Source of the DNA: Pseudoalteromonas citrea
GTDB lineage: Bacteria; Pseudomonadota; Gammaproteobacteria; Enterobacterales; Alteromonadaceae
Assembly (NCBI RefSeq): GCF_000238375.3
Contig: NZ_AHBZ03000021.1
Span: 434,001 to 498,000 of the forward strand
Reading direction: 5' to 3'
DNA length: 64,000 bases
Part shown: one piece after another, positions 19,609 through 28,465 of the stretch
How positions within the stretch are numbered: position 1 is the first letter of the stretch
Layout: each line of letters opens with the position of its first letter
Program-made: the position numbers and the translations under genes
Notes under the pieces: generated by a model
Database searches by the model: none
Seen by the model: the letters and a program-made list of their open reading frames with translations, nothing else
What the model was told of the DNA's origin: nothing

Positions 19609-21252
19609 ATGAAAGTGAAGTTAATATCATTTGTCTTTAGTGAAACTGGGTTCAGACGTAACAGGATCATTTTAACAATGATGTTGGCAGGTATAACCAA
19701 CGGTATGGTTATGCTTATCATTAATGACGTTTCGAAAGACTTTAATGAAATTAATTTAAGGAATATCTTACTCTTTGCGTTATGCATTGGCGCATTTGTG
19801 TTTTGCCGGAAATACTCTGAGTACCATGCCCAATCAGGCGTACAGCAAGCCATTTCAAACAAACATTTAACCCTGATAGATAAACTCAGAAAGTCCGAGC
19901 TGGTGCACTACGAAAAAATTGGCAAAATGAGTATTATCACCAATGTTACTGATAATTCACAAATTATATATGAGTCCACCCGTTTAATGGTGCACTCCAT
20001 GACAGCCTCCATCATGCTGTTATTTTCGTTTGGTTACATTGCTTATTTATCACTGGCAGCTTTTGCAATGTGTGTGGTTATTCTCGGCATTGGCATTGTT
20101 ATTTATAAACACGGCCAAAAAGACATCATTCGCCTTTATCACGAATTTCAAGAAAAAGACCAACTCTTTTTCGAATCACTTAATCATTTTCTCGACGGCT
20201 TTAAAGAGATCAAAATTAACCTAAAAAGAAGTGATGATATTTATCAAAATGAGTTTTCGAGAAATATAGATGACTCTTTAGATTTAAAGTTCCAATCTGA
20301 AAAGAAAGTGGTCTCTAATATGGTTTTTGGCCAAACCATGTTTTTCCTACTGATGGCAGGCATCGTATTTTTACTGCCACAAATTGATGAAGTTGAGTCA
20401 GAAACCATGATGTCGATCACGGCCATTGTATTGTTTATTTCTGGCGCAATTGGTCTGCTCATTGAGTCGATTCCGATGATCATAAAAGCAGATATGGCTC
20501 TGGATAATTTGGTCCACCTAGAAGCGAAACTCGACGAATCAAAAGAACCTGAGCAACATGCCTGCTCTGATCTGTATAAAGACTTTAAAGAACTCAGTTT
20601 AGACGAGTTACATTATGACTATGTTAATGCGCAAGGACAGGCCATGTTTGGCATTGGGCCCATGCATTTTGCCCTAAAACGCGGAGAAATCACCTTTATT
20701 GTTGGCGGTAACGGCAGTGGTAAAACAACCTTATTGAAAAATTTAACGGGGCTATATAGTCCAAAATCAGGCCATATTAAAGTCGACAACAAAATGGTGG
20801 AAGTGTCGAACTACAATGATTTCCGCAGTTTATTCTCTATCGTACTGACTGACTTTCATTTATTTGACAAGCTTTACGGCCTAGACCATTTAGACGACAA
20901 CAAAGTCAATGAGCTACTCAAAAAGCTACAAGTTGATCATAAAACCCGCTTTGAAAATGGCCGCTTTACCAACCTTGACCTATCAACTGGACAACGTAAG
21001 CGAATTGCATTGATTGTTGCACTACTTGAAGACAAACCGGTGGTGGTGTTTGATGAAGTTGCAGCCGATCAAGACCCTGAATTTAGAGATTTTTATTATC
21101 ATGATATTTTACCTGAATTGAAAAAAGCCAACAAAATGGTGCTCGTAGTAAGCCACGACGACCGATATTTTGACGTCGCCGACACCTTGATCAAACTGGA
21201 ATATGGAAAAGTGGTGAAATTAGAAGTCAATGGAGGTAAGCAGCATGACTAA
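19609..21252 (+). CDS. Cyclic-peptide export ABC transporter, PvdE/SyrD family (547 aa)
   Basis: Fused permease-ATPase half-transporter. The N-terminal ~320 residues hold about six membrane segments. The C-terminal part has a Walker A motif (GGNGSGKTTLLKNL, about residue 367), the signature region LSTGQRKRIAL, a Walker B (PVVVFDEVAADQDPE) and an H-loop (VVSHDDRYF). The LSTGQRKRIAL and FDEWAADQDP-like motifs are hallmarks of the PvdE/SyrD family, which moves NRPS peptides or siderophore precursors across the inner membrane. Length is typical. Its position divergent from the NRPS genes makes it the likely exporter of their product. It overlaps the next gene, whose preferred ATG is at 21245, by 8 bp, so the two are probably translationally coupled. 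Confidence 0.93.
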   Translation: MKVKLISFVFSETGFRRNRIILTMMLAGITNGMVMLIINDVSKDFNEINLRNILLFALCIGAFVFCRKYSEYHAQSGVQQAISNKHLTLIDKLRKSELVHYEKIGKMSIITNVTDNSQIIYESTRLMVHSMTASIMLLFSFGYIAYLSLAAFAMCVVILGIGIVIYKHGQKDIIRLYHEFQEKDQLFFESLNHFLDGFKEIKINLKRSDDIYQNEFSRNIDDSLDLKFQSEKKVVSNMVFGQTMFFLLMAGIVFLLPQIDEVESETMMSITAIVLFISGAIGLLIESIPMIIKADMALDNLVHLEAKLDESKEPEQHACSDLYKDFKELSLDELHYDYVNAQGQAMFGIGPMHFALKRGEITFIVGGNGSGKTTLLKNLTGLYSPKSGHIKVDNKMVEVSNYNDFRSLFSIVLTDFHLFDKLYGLDHLDDNKVNELLKKLQVDHKTRFENGRFTNLDLSTGQRKRIALIVALLEDKPVVVFDEVAADQDPEFRDFYYHDILPELKKANKMVLVVSHDDRYFDVADTLIKLEYGKVVKLEVNGGKQHD

Positions 21253-22333
21253 TCCAATTACCCGTATCACCGCAACTATTCGACGTTATATTGATGAGCA
21301 TTTACCAACCATTCTTGTCACAATTTTAGTATTGGCATTTTTGCTGCTTTACTTCTGGTCTAGAATATTCATCACCATAAAAGCCGGTGAAGGCGGCGTG
21401 CTGTATAAACGCTTTGATGGCGGTACGGTGGTAGAAACCCTCTACGGAGAAGGCTTTCATATTGTGTTACCCTGGAACATCATGGCGGTGTATAACTTAC
21501 GAGTACAAACGCAAAAACATACCTTGAATGTGTTAACCGAAGACGGCCTGAACGTAAAAATAAACATGGCCATTCGATATCACCCCGACAGAGAAATGGT
21601 GGGGGTATTACATAAGTATGTTGGTGAAGATTACTTTAATACCATTGTTTTACCTGAAATCGAGTCAACGGTACGTTCATATGTCGTAAAAGATAACTTA
21701 ACAAATATTTATGCCACGCTCGCCAAAAAAACCACCTTCCAAGATGCGGTAAATGAAGCAATTGGCCGGGTTGCTAGAAAGTTTATTACCGTCGATGAAG
21801 TAATGGTCATTGATATTGACCTGCCCGACAAAATTGAAAATGTGATCCAAGATAAGCTTAGGCAGCAGCAACTCTCTCTCGCGTATGGCTATCGAATTCA
21901 AAGAGAAGAACAAGAAGCAGAACGAAAAAGAGTCGAAGCGGAAGGGATCCGCCGTTATAACGCCATTATTGACCAAAGTATTTCGGGCAATATATTGAAA
22001 TGGCAAGGTATTCAGGCAACAGCACAAATTGCAACATCAGCAAACTCAAAAGTGATTATGATCGGGCCTGATAAAAATTCGTTGCCAGTAATTCTCAATG
22101 CGGAGCCAAGCCCTGCGGTTCAGCCTCCCCCTTTGGAAACACAAAAACGAACAGAGAAATCCACGCAACGAATGCAGACTAAACAAGCCACTCCCCCACT
22201 GCTTGCACAACATACGTTGCTTGGAGTCGACCAAAATAAAACGCCGAAACAGGATGTTAAAAGTAAAGGCAACCCGACGGTTAAAAAGCCTGCATCGCCT
22301 GCTAAAAGTGAGCGTGTAAATGACAACAACTAG
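21245..22333 (+). CDS. SPFH/Band-7 (prohibitin-like) membrane protein
   Basis: One membrane helix (about residues 15-42) is followed by a Band-7/SPFH domain with prohibitin-like features (AGEGGVLYKRF, the YGEGFHIVLPW turn, LTEDGLNVKIN). Then come a Glu/Arg-rich coiled coil (QREEQEAERKRVEAEG) and a Pro/Lys-rich disordered tail. The ATG at 21245 is preferred over the in-frame one at 21230 because GGAGG lies 8 bp upstream of it. SPFH proteins form oligomeric membrane scaffolds. Finding one between a peptide exporter and a binding-protein-like gene is unusual. A role in organising or protecting the exporter in the membrane is inference. Confidence 0.88.
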   Translation: MTNPITRITATIRRYIDEHLPTILVTILVLAFLLLYFWSRIFITIKAGEGGVLYKRFDGGTVVETLYGEGFHIVLPWNIMAVYNLRVQTQKHTLNVLTEDGLNVKINMAIRYHPDREMVGVLHKYVGEDYFNTIVLPEIESTVRSYVVKDNLTNIYATLAKKTTFQDAVNEAIGRVARKFITVDEVMVIDIDLPDKIENVIQDKLRQQQLSLAYGYRIQREEQEAERKRVEAEGIRRYNAIIDQSISGNILKWQGIQATAQIATSANSKVIMIGPDKNSLPVILNAEPSPAVQPPPLETQKRTEKSTQRMQTKQATPPLLAQHTLLGVDQNKTPKQDVKSKGNPTVKKPASPAKSERVNDNN

Positions 22334-22372
22334 AAAAGGACATCATAAGTGTAAACACAAGGAGCAGGTTTA

Positions 22373-24211
22373 ATGCGCCGCTTTATCGTATATCTTAGTA
22401 TTGTTTACGTCGCTTATTTGATGGTAAGGGGGATCACCTCAGGGCCCACAAGCACGCACCAAGAACAGCGTGCAATTAACACGCTAAACAGTAAGCACTT
22501 AGAAGTCGCCATTGTATGGCCCGAAGCAGAACATGATAATGATTCATTACAAGAGTATGTGCACGCATTTCAAGTACAGCTTGATTTACTACAAAGTGCC
22601 CATAACACGCGATGTATGGAGGCACCTGAAGACAAACAGGCTAACCTTCATTGTGAAATGAAGCCCATTAGGCTGCAACCTGCCTACGAAGAAGACAGCA
22701 GTTCAAAGCAAGCCAGTATTTCACAAGCGCAAGCCATTGTACAAAACCCCAACCTTATTGCTGTCGCAGGGTATGTCAATTCCAGAGCAGCCATTCCCGC
22801 TGCGGTAGTTTACGAAAATAAAGGGGTTGTCATGCTCTCCTCTGGCGCGACCGATGCCAGGTTAACCCAGTATGACTTTGAATATATTTTCAGGCACATA
22901 TCAAGTGACTTGACTCACGCTAGCGACATTGCCGACTTTATTTACCAACAAGGCTATATTGATGTATTTGTCGTCAATGAACGCGACTCTGACTTATATG
23001 AAAATGACTTTACTAATTATTTTGTGGAAGCGGCCGTACACAAAGGCCTCAAAGTTGCGGATCCCATTCTGTATGAATATGAAAACCAAGATCACCTTAA
23101 CACCATTGCCGTTTTAAAAAGAAAAACAAACAAGGTTTACTCTAAATCTGAACAACTCGCGCTGTCGACTGCGCGTTCAGAGCTTTTTGCACAGCTTATT
23201 GAGCTGCGCAAGTTATTCCCAGAAAACACTTCTGATATCGGCAATAAAAAAAGCGATATCATTTCGCTGCTAGTAGAGACCGATTCAAATACAGAGACGT
23301 ATCGCCAATATTTTGAGGGGTTAAGTGATAAACGACTATTGGCCTTTTTAGAACGAGACTTTTCTTATAAAGCCAGTGACAAGCAGCTCAAAATTACGCA
23401 AGAAAAATATCGCCGACAGTTCAGACTATTAGATGATGATGAGCTACACCAAAAGCAGCAAAGCTTACACAACCAACTCGCGGTGAGTTTAGCAGACTCA
23501 GATAATGTGCTGCTTCATTATGTTCAAGAAAGTAAAAATAGCAGTAAATTAGAAGCCGTTCTGAATGAAACATTAAAACAACACTTTGAGGCCTTGCGCA
23601 TTTCACAAAAAAGGCTCGATAAAGTGTTTGCCGAACAAGCTAGTATCATTTTTCTCGCAGGCTCTAAAGACAATGCCAAAACTCTGATGCGCCTCGCGCG
23701 TGAAGTAGATATGCACGAACCTTTTATTGGCGGTGGTGCGTTTTTAAATCTGCAAGTAGATTGTAATGACAGCACATGTATTGATGACATAGCCCCTTAC
23801 TATGCCCTTTCAGTTGATGGCCTCCCTCCACTGGCCACTGAATCTTGCCATGCGCCCTCAGATATAAAGCACCATCACGTCAATAAACGAGAGCATCGAA
23901 CTCAGCAAGAAATTGCCGAAGCGCAATATCAGCTATTTGCGTGTCGCTTTTATAACGATAACAATAAAACCCAAGGTTTTTGGGCAACACAAGGCTATTT
24001 CGCCGCATCGATTATTTGGGCTGCAGCGCTCGAATCACGTGGTACTACGCCAGAAAAAATAGCCAGTCGACTCAACTATGCCAGTGATGAATTAGACGAA
24101 AAATATGGGCTTACTTTTACACCTACCCCCATTACGCCCGGAAATAGTGACCTTTTTATTAGCCCGCTCAAGTTCACCCTTGTGCCTAAAACCACAGGAA
24201 ATTTAAAATGA
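22373..24211 (+). CDS. Large type-I periplasmic-binding-protein-like protein (612 aa)
   Basis: The N-terminus is a membrane anchor or uncleaved signal (MRRFIVYLSIVYVAYLMV). From residue ~40 the layout resembles the branched-chain amino-acid receptor fold: a first strand HLEVAIVWPEAE, a region AVAGYVNSRAAIPAAVVYENKGVVMLSSGA that matches the usual 'other side, take binding' segment, and a second-lobe strand SIIFLAGSKDNAKTLMRLARE. About 170 charged, helical residues (roughly 240-400) are inserted between the lobes, so the protein is far longer than ordinary ~370-aa receptors. Ligand unknown. It could bind the exported peptide or sense envelope state. It overlaps the next small gene by 4 bp (ATGA), which supports one operon. 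Confidence 0.75.
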   Translation: MRRFIVYLSIVYVAYLMVRGITSGPTSTHQEQRAINTLNSKHLEVAIVWPEAEHDNDSLQEYVHAFQVQLDLLQSAHNTRCMEAPEDKQANLHCEMKPIRLQPAYEEDSSSKQASISQAQAIVQNPNLIAVAGYVNSRAAIPAAVVYENKGVVMLSSGATDARLTQYDFEYIFRHISSDLTHASDIADFIYQQGYIDVFVVNERDSDLYENDFTNYFVEAAVHKGLKVADPILYEYENQDHLNTIAVLKRKTNKVYSKSEQLALSTARSELFAQLIELRKLFPENTSDIGNKKSDIISLLVETDSNTETYRQYFEGLSDKRLLAFLERDFSYKASDKQLKITQEKYRRQFRLLDDDELHQKQQSLHNQLAVSLADSDNVLLHYVQESKNSSKLEAVLNETLKQHFEALRISQKRLDKVFAEQASIIFLAGSKDNAKTLMRLAREVDMHEPFIGGGAFLNLQVDCNDSTCIDDIAPYYALSVDGLPPLATESCHAPSDIKHHHVNKREHRTQQEIAEAQYQLFACRFYNDNNKTQGFWATQGYFAASIIWAAALESRGTTPEKIASRLNYASDELDEKYGLTFTPTPITPGNSDLFISPLKFTLVPKTTGNLK

Positions 24212-24369
24212 TGATACTCATTTATTTATTACTTTGTTTATTTATTGCCTTTATTGGCAGCAATAAAAAGCTTGGCTTTTGGGGTTACTTTTTCAGCTCC
24301 ATATTACTTACACCGCTTGTTGGGCTGTTATTAGTCGTGGTATCTGAGAAAAAGCAGCAAACCGTGTAA
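24208..24369 (+). CDS. Small two-helix membrane protein (53 aa)
   Basis: Translation begins MMILIYLLLCLFIAFIG, followed by a short polar loop (SNKKLGFWGYFF), a second hydrophobic helix (SILLTPLVGLLLVVV) and a charged tail SEKKQQTV. The ATG overlaps the stop of the preceding gene in an ATGA arrangement. A start at the second ATG (24211) is equally possible. The pattern of two helices around a Lys-Lys-x-Gly-Phe-Trp loop recurs in tiny conserved bacterial membrane proteins without known function. Here it sits between the binding-protein-like gene and the outer-membrane barrel and may be a subunit of that assembly (inference). Confidence 0.75.
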   Translation: MMILIYLLLCLFIAFIGSNKKLGFWGYFFSSILLTPLVGLLLVVVSEKKQQTV

Positions 24370-24410
24370 TTGACAAAAACCATCCTCACAACCTAAACAA
24401 GGATTGTGCT

Positions 24411-25478
24411 ATGCGTATACCTTATATTTTACTCGTTGTAAGCTCGATGCAAATAACCACCAGCTATGCCAGTGACGTTGATTTGCAATTTATAAAATCT
24501 GTCGATGCAAACCTGTACAAACAAATACAGCAAATAGCGCGCTGTAAGGCGCTTAATAAGTCTGCCGAGCAATGCAGTAAAGAAGTAAGTGAGAATATCA
24601 CTACCACCAACCAAGTAGCGGCGACAGCAAAACCGGCGGCACAAGCCGCGCCTAGCGCACCGAGTAAATGGTGGCAAGCAAGCGCATATGCACAGGGGAA
24701 ACCCCAACCTGAATGGCTGCACGCGGCTGATGTCTCGGTATCGTTGAGTAAACTCAGTGGTAATATTGATGGCGACCAAAACAGTATTTCGCTTAACTAT
24801 TTCTCTCGCTACGATGCGTGGACTAACAGCTTATCGCTGGCCTATTCCAAAGACAAAGTCACCCAATCTAACGAGTTGGTATCAGATAGAAGCTATAAAC
24901 TGTTCAATTATGGCGGGAAGTACGACTTCAACCGCACTTGGTTTGGGCAGTTAGGCTGGATAAAAGAGCAAGATGACTCACTCTCACTGGATGATAAAAC
25001 CGTGGCCTATTTGGGTGGCGGTGCTTATTTAACCTATTCAGATAACCATAAATTACACTTAGTTATGGCACTGGGTAATCAAAACGACCAAGTGTCGGAT
25101 GCAAACCGCACGCTTACTGGGTTAAATGAATTTGATTACGACGTCGCCTATGCCTATCAAGAATATAACTGGCAAATTGCCGACAACCTGATGTTCAACC
25201 AATCATTGAGCATTATTTATGGCTTAGATGATTTGGCTGAATTTGCCGATGCTTCAACCTCAGTGTGTAAAGAAACACTCACCTCAACAGCCACCTATTG
25301 TATTGTGGATCATAATAAGTCGAGCCAATATCAATTAACTTTAGGGTTAGAATATAGGCTGTCAAAAATGGTCTCTTTGTCCTATTCGTTTAATTTTGAT
25401 CACGACACACAACCGTTCTTAGATGATGATGCCAGTAACTCATCACAAAGCTTAGCCGTCACCGCACGGTTTCAATAA
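24411..25478 (+). CDS. Outer-membrane beta-barrel protein (355 aa)
   Basis: A signal peptide (MRIPYILLVVSSMQITTSYA, cleavage before SD) precedes a ~75-residue Ala/Gln/Pro-rich periplasmic segment with two Cys (CKALNKSAEQC). A barrel follows, made of alternating amphipathic strands with turns rich in Asn/Asp/Gly, and the chain ends in Phe-Gln (SLAVTARFQ). I recognise no specific porin family. AAGGA sits 8 bp before the ATG. As the last gene of the exporter run, followed by a terminator, it is a candidate outer-membrane conduit or receptor for the NRPS product (inference). Confidence 0.75.
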   Translation: MRIPYILLVVSSMQITTSYASDVDLQFIKSVDANLYKQIQQIARCKALNKSAEQCSKEVSENITTTNQVAATAKPAAQAAPSAPSKWWQASAYAQGKPQPEWLHAADVSVSLSKLSGNIDGDQNSISLNYFSRYDAWTNSLSLAYSKDKVTQSNELVSDRSYKLFNYGGKYDFNRTWFGQLGWIKEQDDSLSLDDKTVAYLGGGAYLTYSDNHKLHLVMALGNQNDQVSDANRTLTGLNEFDYDVAYAYQEYNWQIADNLMFNQSLSIIYGLDDLAEFADASTSVCKETLTSTATYCIVDHNKSSQYQLTLGLEYRLSKMVSLSYSFNFDHDTQPFLDDDASNSSQSLAVTARFQ

Positions 25479-25510
25479 GCGTTAGAGGCATAGCGAAAAT
25501 ACCGCATATA

Positions 25511-25542
25511 AAAAGGCTGCATGTAATATGGCAGCCTTATTT
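25511..25542 (+). terminator. Rho-independent terminator of the exporter operon
   Basis: AAGGCTGC and GCAGCCTT form a perfect 8-bp stem around an 11-nt loop, followed by ATTTAT. It lies 33 bp after the outer-membrane-protein stop. Confidence 0.8.
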
Positions 25543-26018
25543 ATATCGGTGTGTTTTATTCGTACTTTTTTGGAAATGGCTTAGCTTTGAGGCGTATAGC
25601 AACTTCCCGTGTAAAGCAGTATAAATGGTAACTTGAACAACTCAGGCTCAGCACCTCGCATTGATAAAGCAATGAGTTCTAACTTGTCCGCCTCTAAGGG
25701 CACGGCTGCTACAGTGCCTTTTACTAGGGTAACTATTTCTAACGTAACTGAATCTCGTGCAATATCTTGCACTCGATGCTTTTGTACTAAAGGGTATGTA
25801 ACGTGAGGGTATTTAAACTGAGGTTATGTTCATACCTAGTATGCGTGACAGATACACCTTTCGGCGGGTGAAAATACCTAGCATCATCACACTGAATGAC
25901 GGAATAAGCGCAGTGGTTAGCAAACGTATTTGCGATGGAATGGGTAAAATTAAACAAAAAAGCACTGACAAACGCCATTAAAAGTAATGGTCCAACAGTA
26001 AAAAAATCGTGATATGCA
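25543..26018. other. Intergenic region with a doubtful ORF remnant
   Basis: No convincing gene. On the minus strand 25581-25772 an open frame (from a GTG, 63 codons) has a plausible hydrophilic/hydrophobic pattern ending FILLYTGSCYTPQS, but no Shine-Dalgarno site and no family I know. The frame continues upstream without an ATG before a stop, so it may be a decayed fragment. Confidence 0.35.
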
Positions 26019-26279
26019 TTGATTCTGCTAGTGAAAGCTTTGTTTGAAAAAAATTTGTTTGAGAAGACAGTGTTTGAAAAGGCTTTGTTTGCGAAAACGC
26101 TGTTTAAAAATATTTTGTGTAAAAGCGGGGAAATAGGCGAGGTTTTTCGAGGCATTATTTTAAATAATATGATTTTGAAGGGCGTGTTGTTAAAGAAAGT
26201 GACTAAGGAAAGCTTTAAAGGATGGGCTTTAAAAAAGAAGAAAATCAGAAAATTAGTGAGCTGGCTAACCGATGGCTAA
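26019..26279 (+). CDS. Possible small pentapeptide-repeat-like protein (86 aa)
   Basis: The predicted protein begins MILLVKALFEKNLFEKTVFE and contains six successive five-residue units (ALFEK, NLFEK, TVFEK, ALFAK, TLFKN, ILCKS) with the Ala/Asn/Thr-Leu-Phe pattern of pentapeptide repeats. A basic tail with weaker five-residue periodicity (MILKG, VLLKK, FKGWALKKKKIRK) follows. The DNA repeat is as clear as the protein repeat, and the opposite strand is open too, so coding is not certain. There is no clear ribosome binding site and no operon partner; an IS element lies downstream. Pentapeptide-repeat proteins form beta-helices, but 86 residues is short. Function unknown. Confidence 0.4.
   Translation: MILLVKALFEKNLFEKTVFEKALFAKTLFKNILCKSGEIGEVFRGIILNNMILKGVLLKKVTKESFKGWALKKKKIRKLVSWLTDG
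26037..26126 (+). repeat. Six degenerate 15-bp tandem repeats
   Basis: Six consecutive 15-bp units of the type (gct/aat/aca)(t/g)tgtttgaaaag run without gaps, the last two weaker. The period preserves the plus-strand reading frame. Confidence 0.8.
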
Positions 26280-26429
26280 AAAACAGCCAGCAGCTAATTA
26301 AACAACATAAAAATAAGCACCGCGCCTCTTTAATGCTTGGCAAAGGGTGCTTAATGGCTAAAAAGGTTTCGATGTTTTAGATGTAAGATCTAACCTGAGC
26401 AAATACATATCAGATAAGCACTTTGTCTT

Positions 26430-26446
26430 CCTGAATTCATTTCAGG
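26430..26446. repeat. REP-like palindrome
   Basis: CCTGAATTCATTTCAGG, an interrupted palindrome, followed by ATCC. The same core with small changes recurs at 49803-49825 and 51151-51169, and a variant lies at 49917-49932. Confidence 0.6.
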
Positions 26447-26556
26447 ATCCACGTGGCGGTGAGTGGTTAAAACCATAGTATATTGTGTGGCAGGGCCTCA
26501 GTAGCAAAGCCAATATTGTTCGAGGAACTTGTAACACAGTGTATGACCTACCTGAT

Positions 26557-27863
26557 GAGCCTGTAATTTAAATTGTGTATCTGCTTATAATTAAGCCAGT
26601 AATGGCTGAGGATAAGCAATATGGATAAGAAAGCTCTAGAAGCCTTCGCTCGCGAAGCAGCTAAGTCGATTAAGACTCCTTCTGATCTTGATGACTTTAG
26701 GAAAATGTTAACCAAGGTGACGGTTGAGACAGCCTTAAATGCTGAACTTAATGAGCACCTCGGTTACGAAAAAAACTCACCAACTAACGATAGTAACAGT
26801 CGAAATGGCTACTCATCTAAACGCCTAATTACAGACGATGGTGAGATCCAGTTAGAAGTCCCTCGTGACCGTGACGCGTCCTTTGAACCCAAGCTTGTTC
26901 GTAAACATCAAACCCGATTTCAATCGATGGACGACAAGATCTTAAGCCTATATGCCAAAGGAATGACCACCCGTGAAATCGTCGCAACATTCAAAAAAAT
27001 GTACGATGCGGATATCTCCGCCAGTCTAATATCTAAAGTTACAGATGCTGTTTTAGAACAAGTGGTTGAGTGGCAATCTCGCCCGCTTGATACGGTCTAT
27101 CCCATCGTTTATCTCGATTGCATCGTCGTGAAAGTACGCCAGAATAAACAGGTTATCAACAAAGCCATTTATCTCGCACTTGGCGTAAATATGGAAGGTC
27201 AGAAAGAACTTCTTGGGATGTGGATGTCCGAAACCGAAGGAGCGAAGTTCTGGCTTAGCGTGCTCACCGAACTTCAAAATCGAGGCGTGAATGATATCCT
27301 CATCGCGTGTGTAGATGGCCTGAAGGGCTTTCCTGATGCCATCAACGCTGTTTATCCAAAAACTCAAATTCAGCTCTGTATCGTACACATGGTGCGAAAC
27401 TCAATGAAATACGTCCCATGGAAAGACTACAAGGCAATTACCGCTGACTTAAAAGAAATCTATCAAGCAACAACGGAAGATGAAGCCCTGTTGGCGTTAG
27501 AGCACTTTGGTGATAAATGGGATGAAAAGTACCCTCAAATCAGCCGCTCCTGGACGGCTCATTGGGATAATCTCAATACTCTATTTAGCTACCCTCAAGA
27601 TATTCGTAAAGCTATCTACACGACAAATGCTATTGAATCTCTGAACAGTGTGATCAGAAAAGCGACCAAGAAACGTAAACTGTTCCCGACAGATGAATCC
27701 GCTAGCAAGGTGGTGTACTTAGCGATAATGGATGCTTCCAAGAGGTGGACAATGCCTATTCATAACTGGAAGCAAGCTCTAAACCGTTTTATGATTATGT
27801 TTGAAGACCGACTAACTGAATACTTGTAACTAAGAGCAGTTACACAGAATTATTTACAGGGTC
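26557..27863 (+). mobile_element. Intact IS256-family insertion sequence, ~1.3 kb
   Basis: The imperfect terminal inverted repeats are 26557-26586 (GAGCCTGTAATTTAAATTGT and on) and 27833-27863, whose reverse complement starts GACCCTGTAAATAATTCTGT. They bracket one intact transposase gene. The 8-bp target duplication TACCTGAT lies at 26549-26556 and 27864-27871. Intact ORF, inverted repeats and an identical duplication suggest a recent insertion. Confidence 0.95.
26621..27829 (+). CDS. IS256-family transposase (402 aa)
   Basis: Mutator-type DDE transposase. It has the family N-terminus (VETALNAELNEHLGY), the variable region with RNGYSSKRL, and the conserved core VYLDCIVVKVRQ (first Asp), ACVDGLKGFPDAI (second Asp) and QLCIVHMVRNS. 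The C-terminal end is YTTNAIESLNSVIRKATKKR, which contains the catalytic Glu. Length is normal and no frameshift is visible. It is the only gene in the element and lies between inverted repeats 34 bp upstream of the ATG and 3 bp downstream of the stop. It is probably functional. Confidence 0.97.
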   Translation: MDKKALEAFAREAAKSIKTPSDLDDFRKMLTKVTVETALNAELNEHLGYEKNSPTNDSNSRNGYSSKRLITDDGEIQLEVPRDRDASFEPKLVRKHQTRFQSMDDKILSLYAKGMTTREIVATFKKMYDADISASLISKVTDAVLEQVVEWQSRPLDTVYPIVYLDCIVVKVRQNKQVINKAIYLALGVNMEGQKELLGMWMSETEGAKFWLSVLTELQNRGVNDILIACVDGLKGFPDAINAVYPKTQIQLCIVHMVRNSMKYVPWKDYKAITADLKEIYQATTEDEALLALEHFGDKWDEKYPQISRSWTAHWDNLNTLFSYPQDIRKAIYTTNAIESLNSVIRKATKKRKLFPTDESASKVVYLAIMDASKRWTMPIHNWKQALNRFMIMFEDRLTEYL

Positions 27864-28115
27864 TACCTGATTTGTAGTAGGCCATACACGATTGTCTTGA
27901 TTATTTAGCTGTTTATTTAGCTATTTATTTAGTTACTTAGCCCTCACTCATCCACAGCCACCCCTTCAAAACCTTAAGTAAAAGCATAATTTCACTCAAT
28001 ATAGTAAGGCGGGTAGACACTTAACTCAGTCGTATATTTAACTCGCAAAAAGAGAGTATGCACATTAAACAACGACTAAAATTAACGTTCAGGCATATTA
28101 GTTGTGTTAGTTTTA

Positions 28116-28454
28116 TTAATTCGCAGGCTTAACAGGGAACGGGTTGAAGGCCTCATTAAAGTCAAAGCTCTGTGCCGTCACATCACGTAAAGCCTGGCGG
28201 TACCGTCTTAACGCTTGTGTGTCTTTACCTGCATCTTCAGCTTTATTAATTGATATGTCAGCATCGATTAGTAAAGCAGCCCTTACTTCTCTCACTTCAT
28301 CTATATTAGCAAAGGCAGGCACAATACCGCTTGAACCTACTTTACGCAGATCAAGCCTGAACTGACAAAGTGTATTTAAACGTTGCTGCTCTCTTTGTTG
28401 CTCAAGTTCAAAGTGAACAACATATTCATTATTTTCATCGATGAATACATCCAT
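28116..28454 (-). CDS. Phage tail assembly chaperone-like protein (112 aa)
   Basis: Last gene of the tail locus, 11 bp behind the spike gene it probably serves. The C-terminal part has the RRYRQALRDVT ... FNPFPVKP signature of the phage tail assembly chaperone (Phage_tail_APC) type, in which a small protein helps fold or trimerise the fibre encoded just upstream. The middle part is charged and helical. It is one of several such small genes in the locus, each placed directly behind a fibre or spike gene. Confidence 0.7.
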   Translation of the reverse strand: MDVFIDENNEYVVHFELEQQREQQRLNTLCQFRLDLRKVGSSGIVPAFANIDEVREVRAALLIDADISINKAEDAGKDTQALRRYRQALRDVTAQSFDFNEAFNPFPVKPAN

Positions 28455-28465
28455 ATTGCTACTCC

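Noticed and set aside
26037..26126. CRISPR-like array
   Set aside because: The units are contiguous 15-bp repeats without spacers, and no cas gene is near.
25787..26155. 122-codon minus-strand ORF rich in SN-AF repeats
   Set aside because: Its repeats are the antisense of the 15-bp tandem repeats, and the plus-strand frame fits the pentapeptide pattern better.
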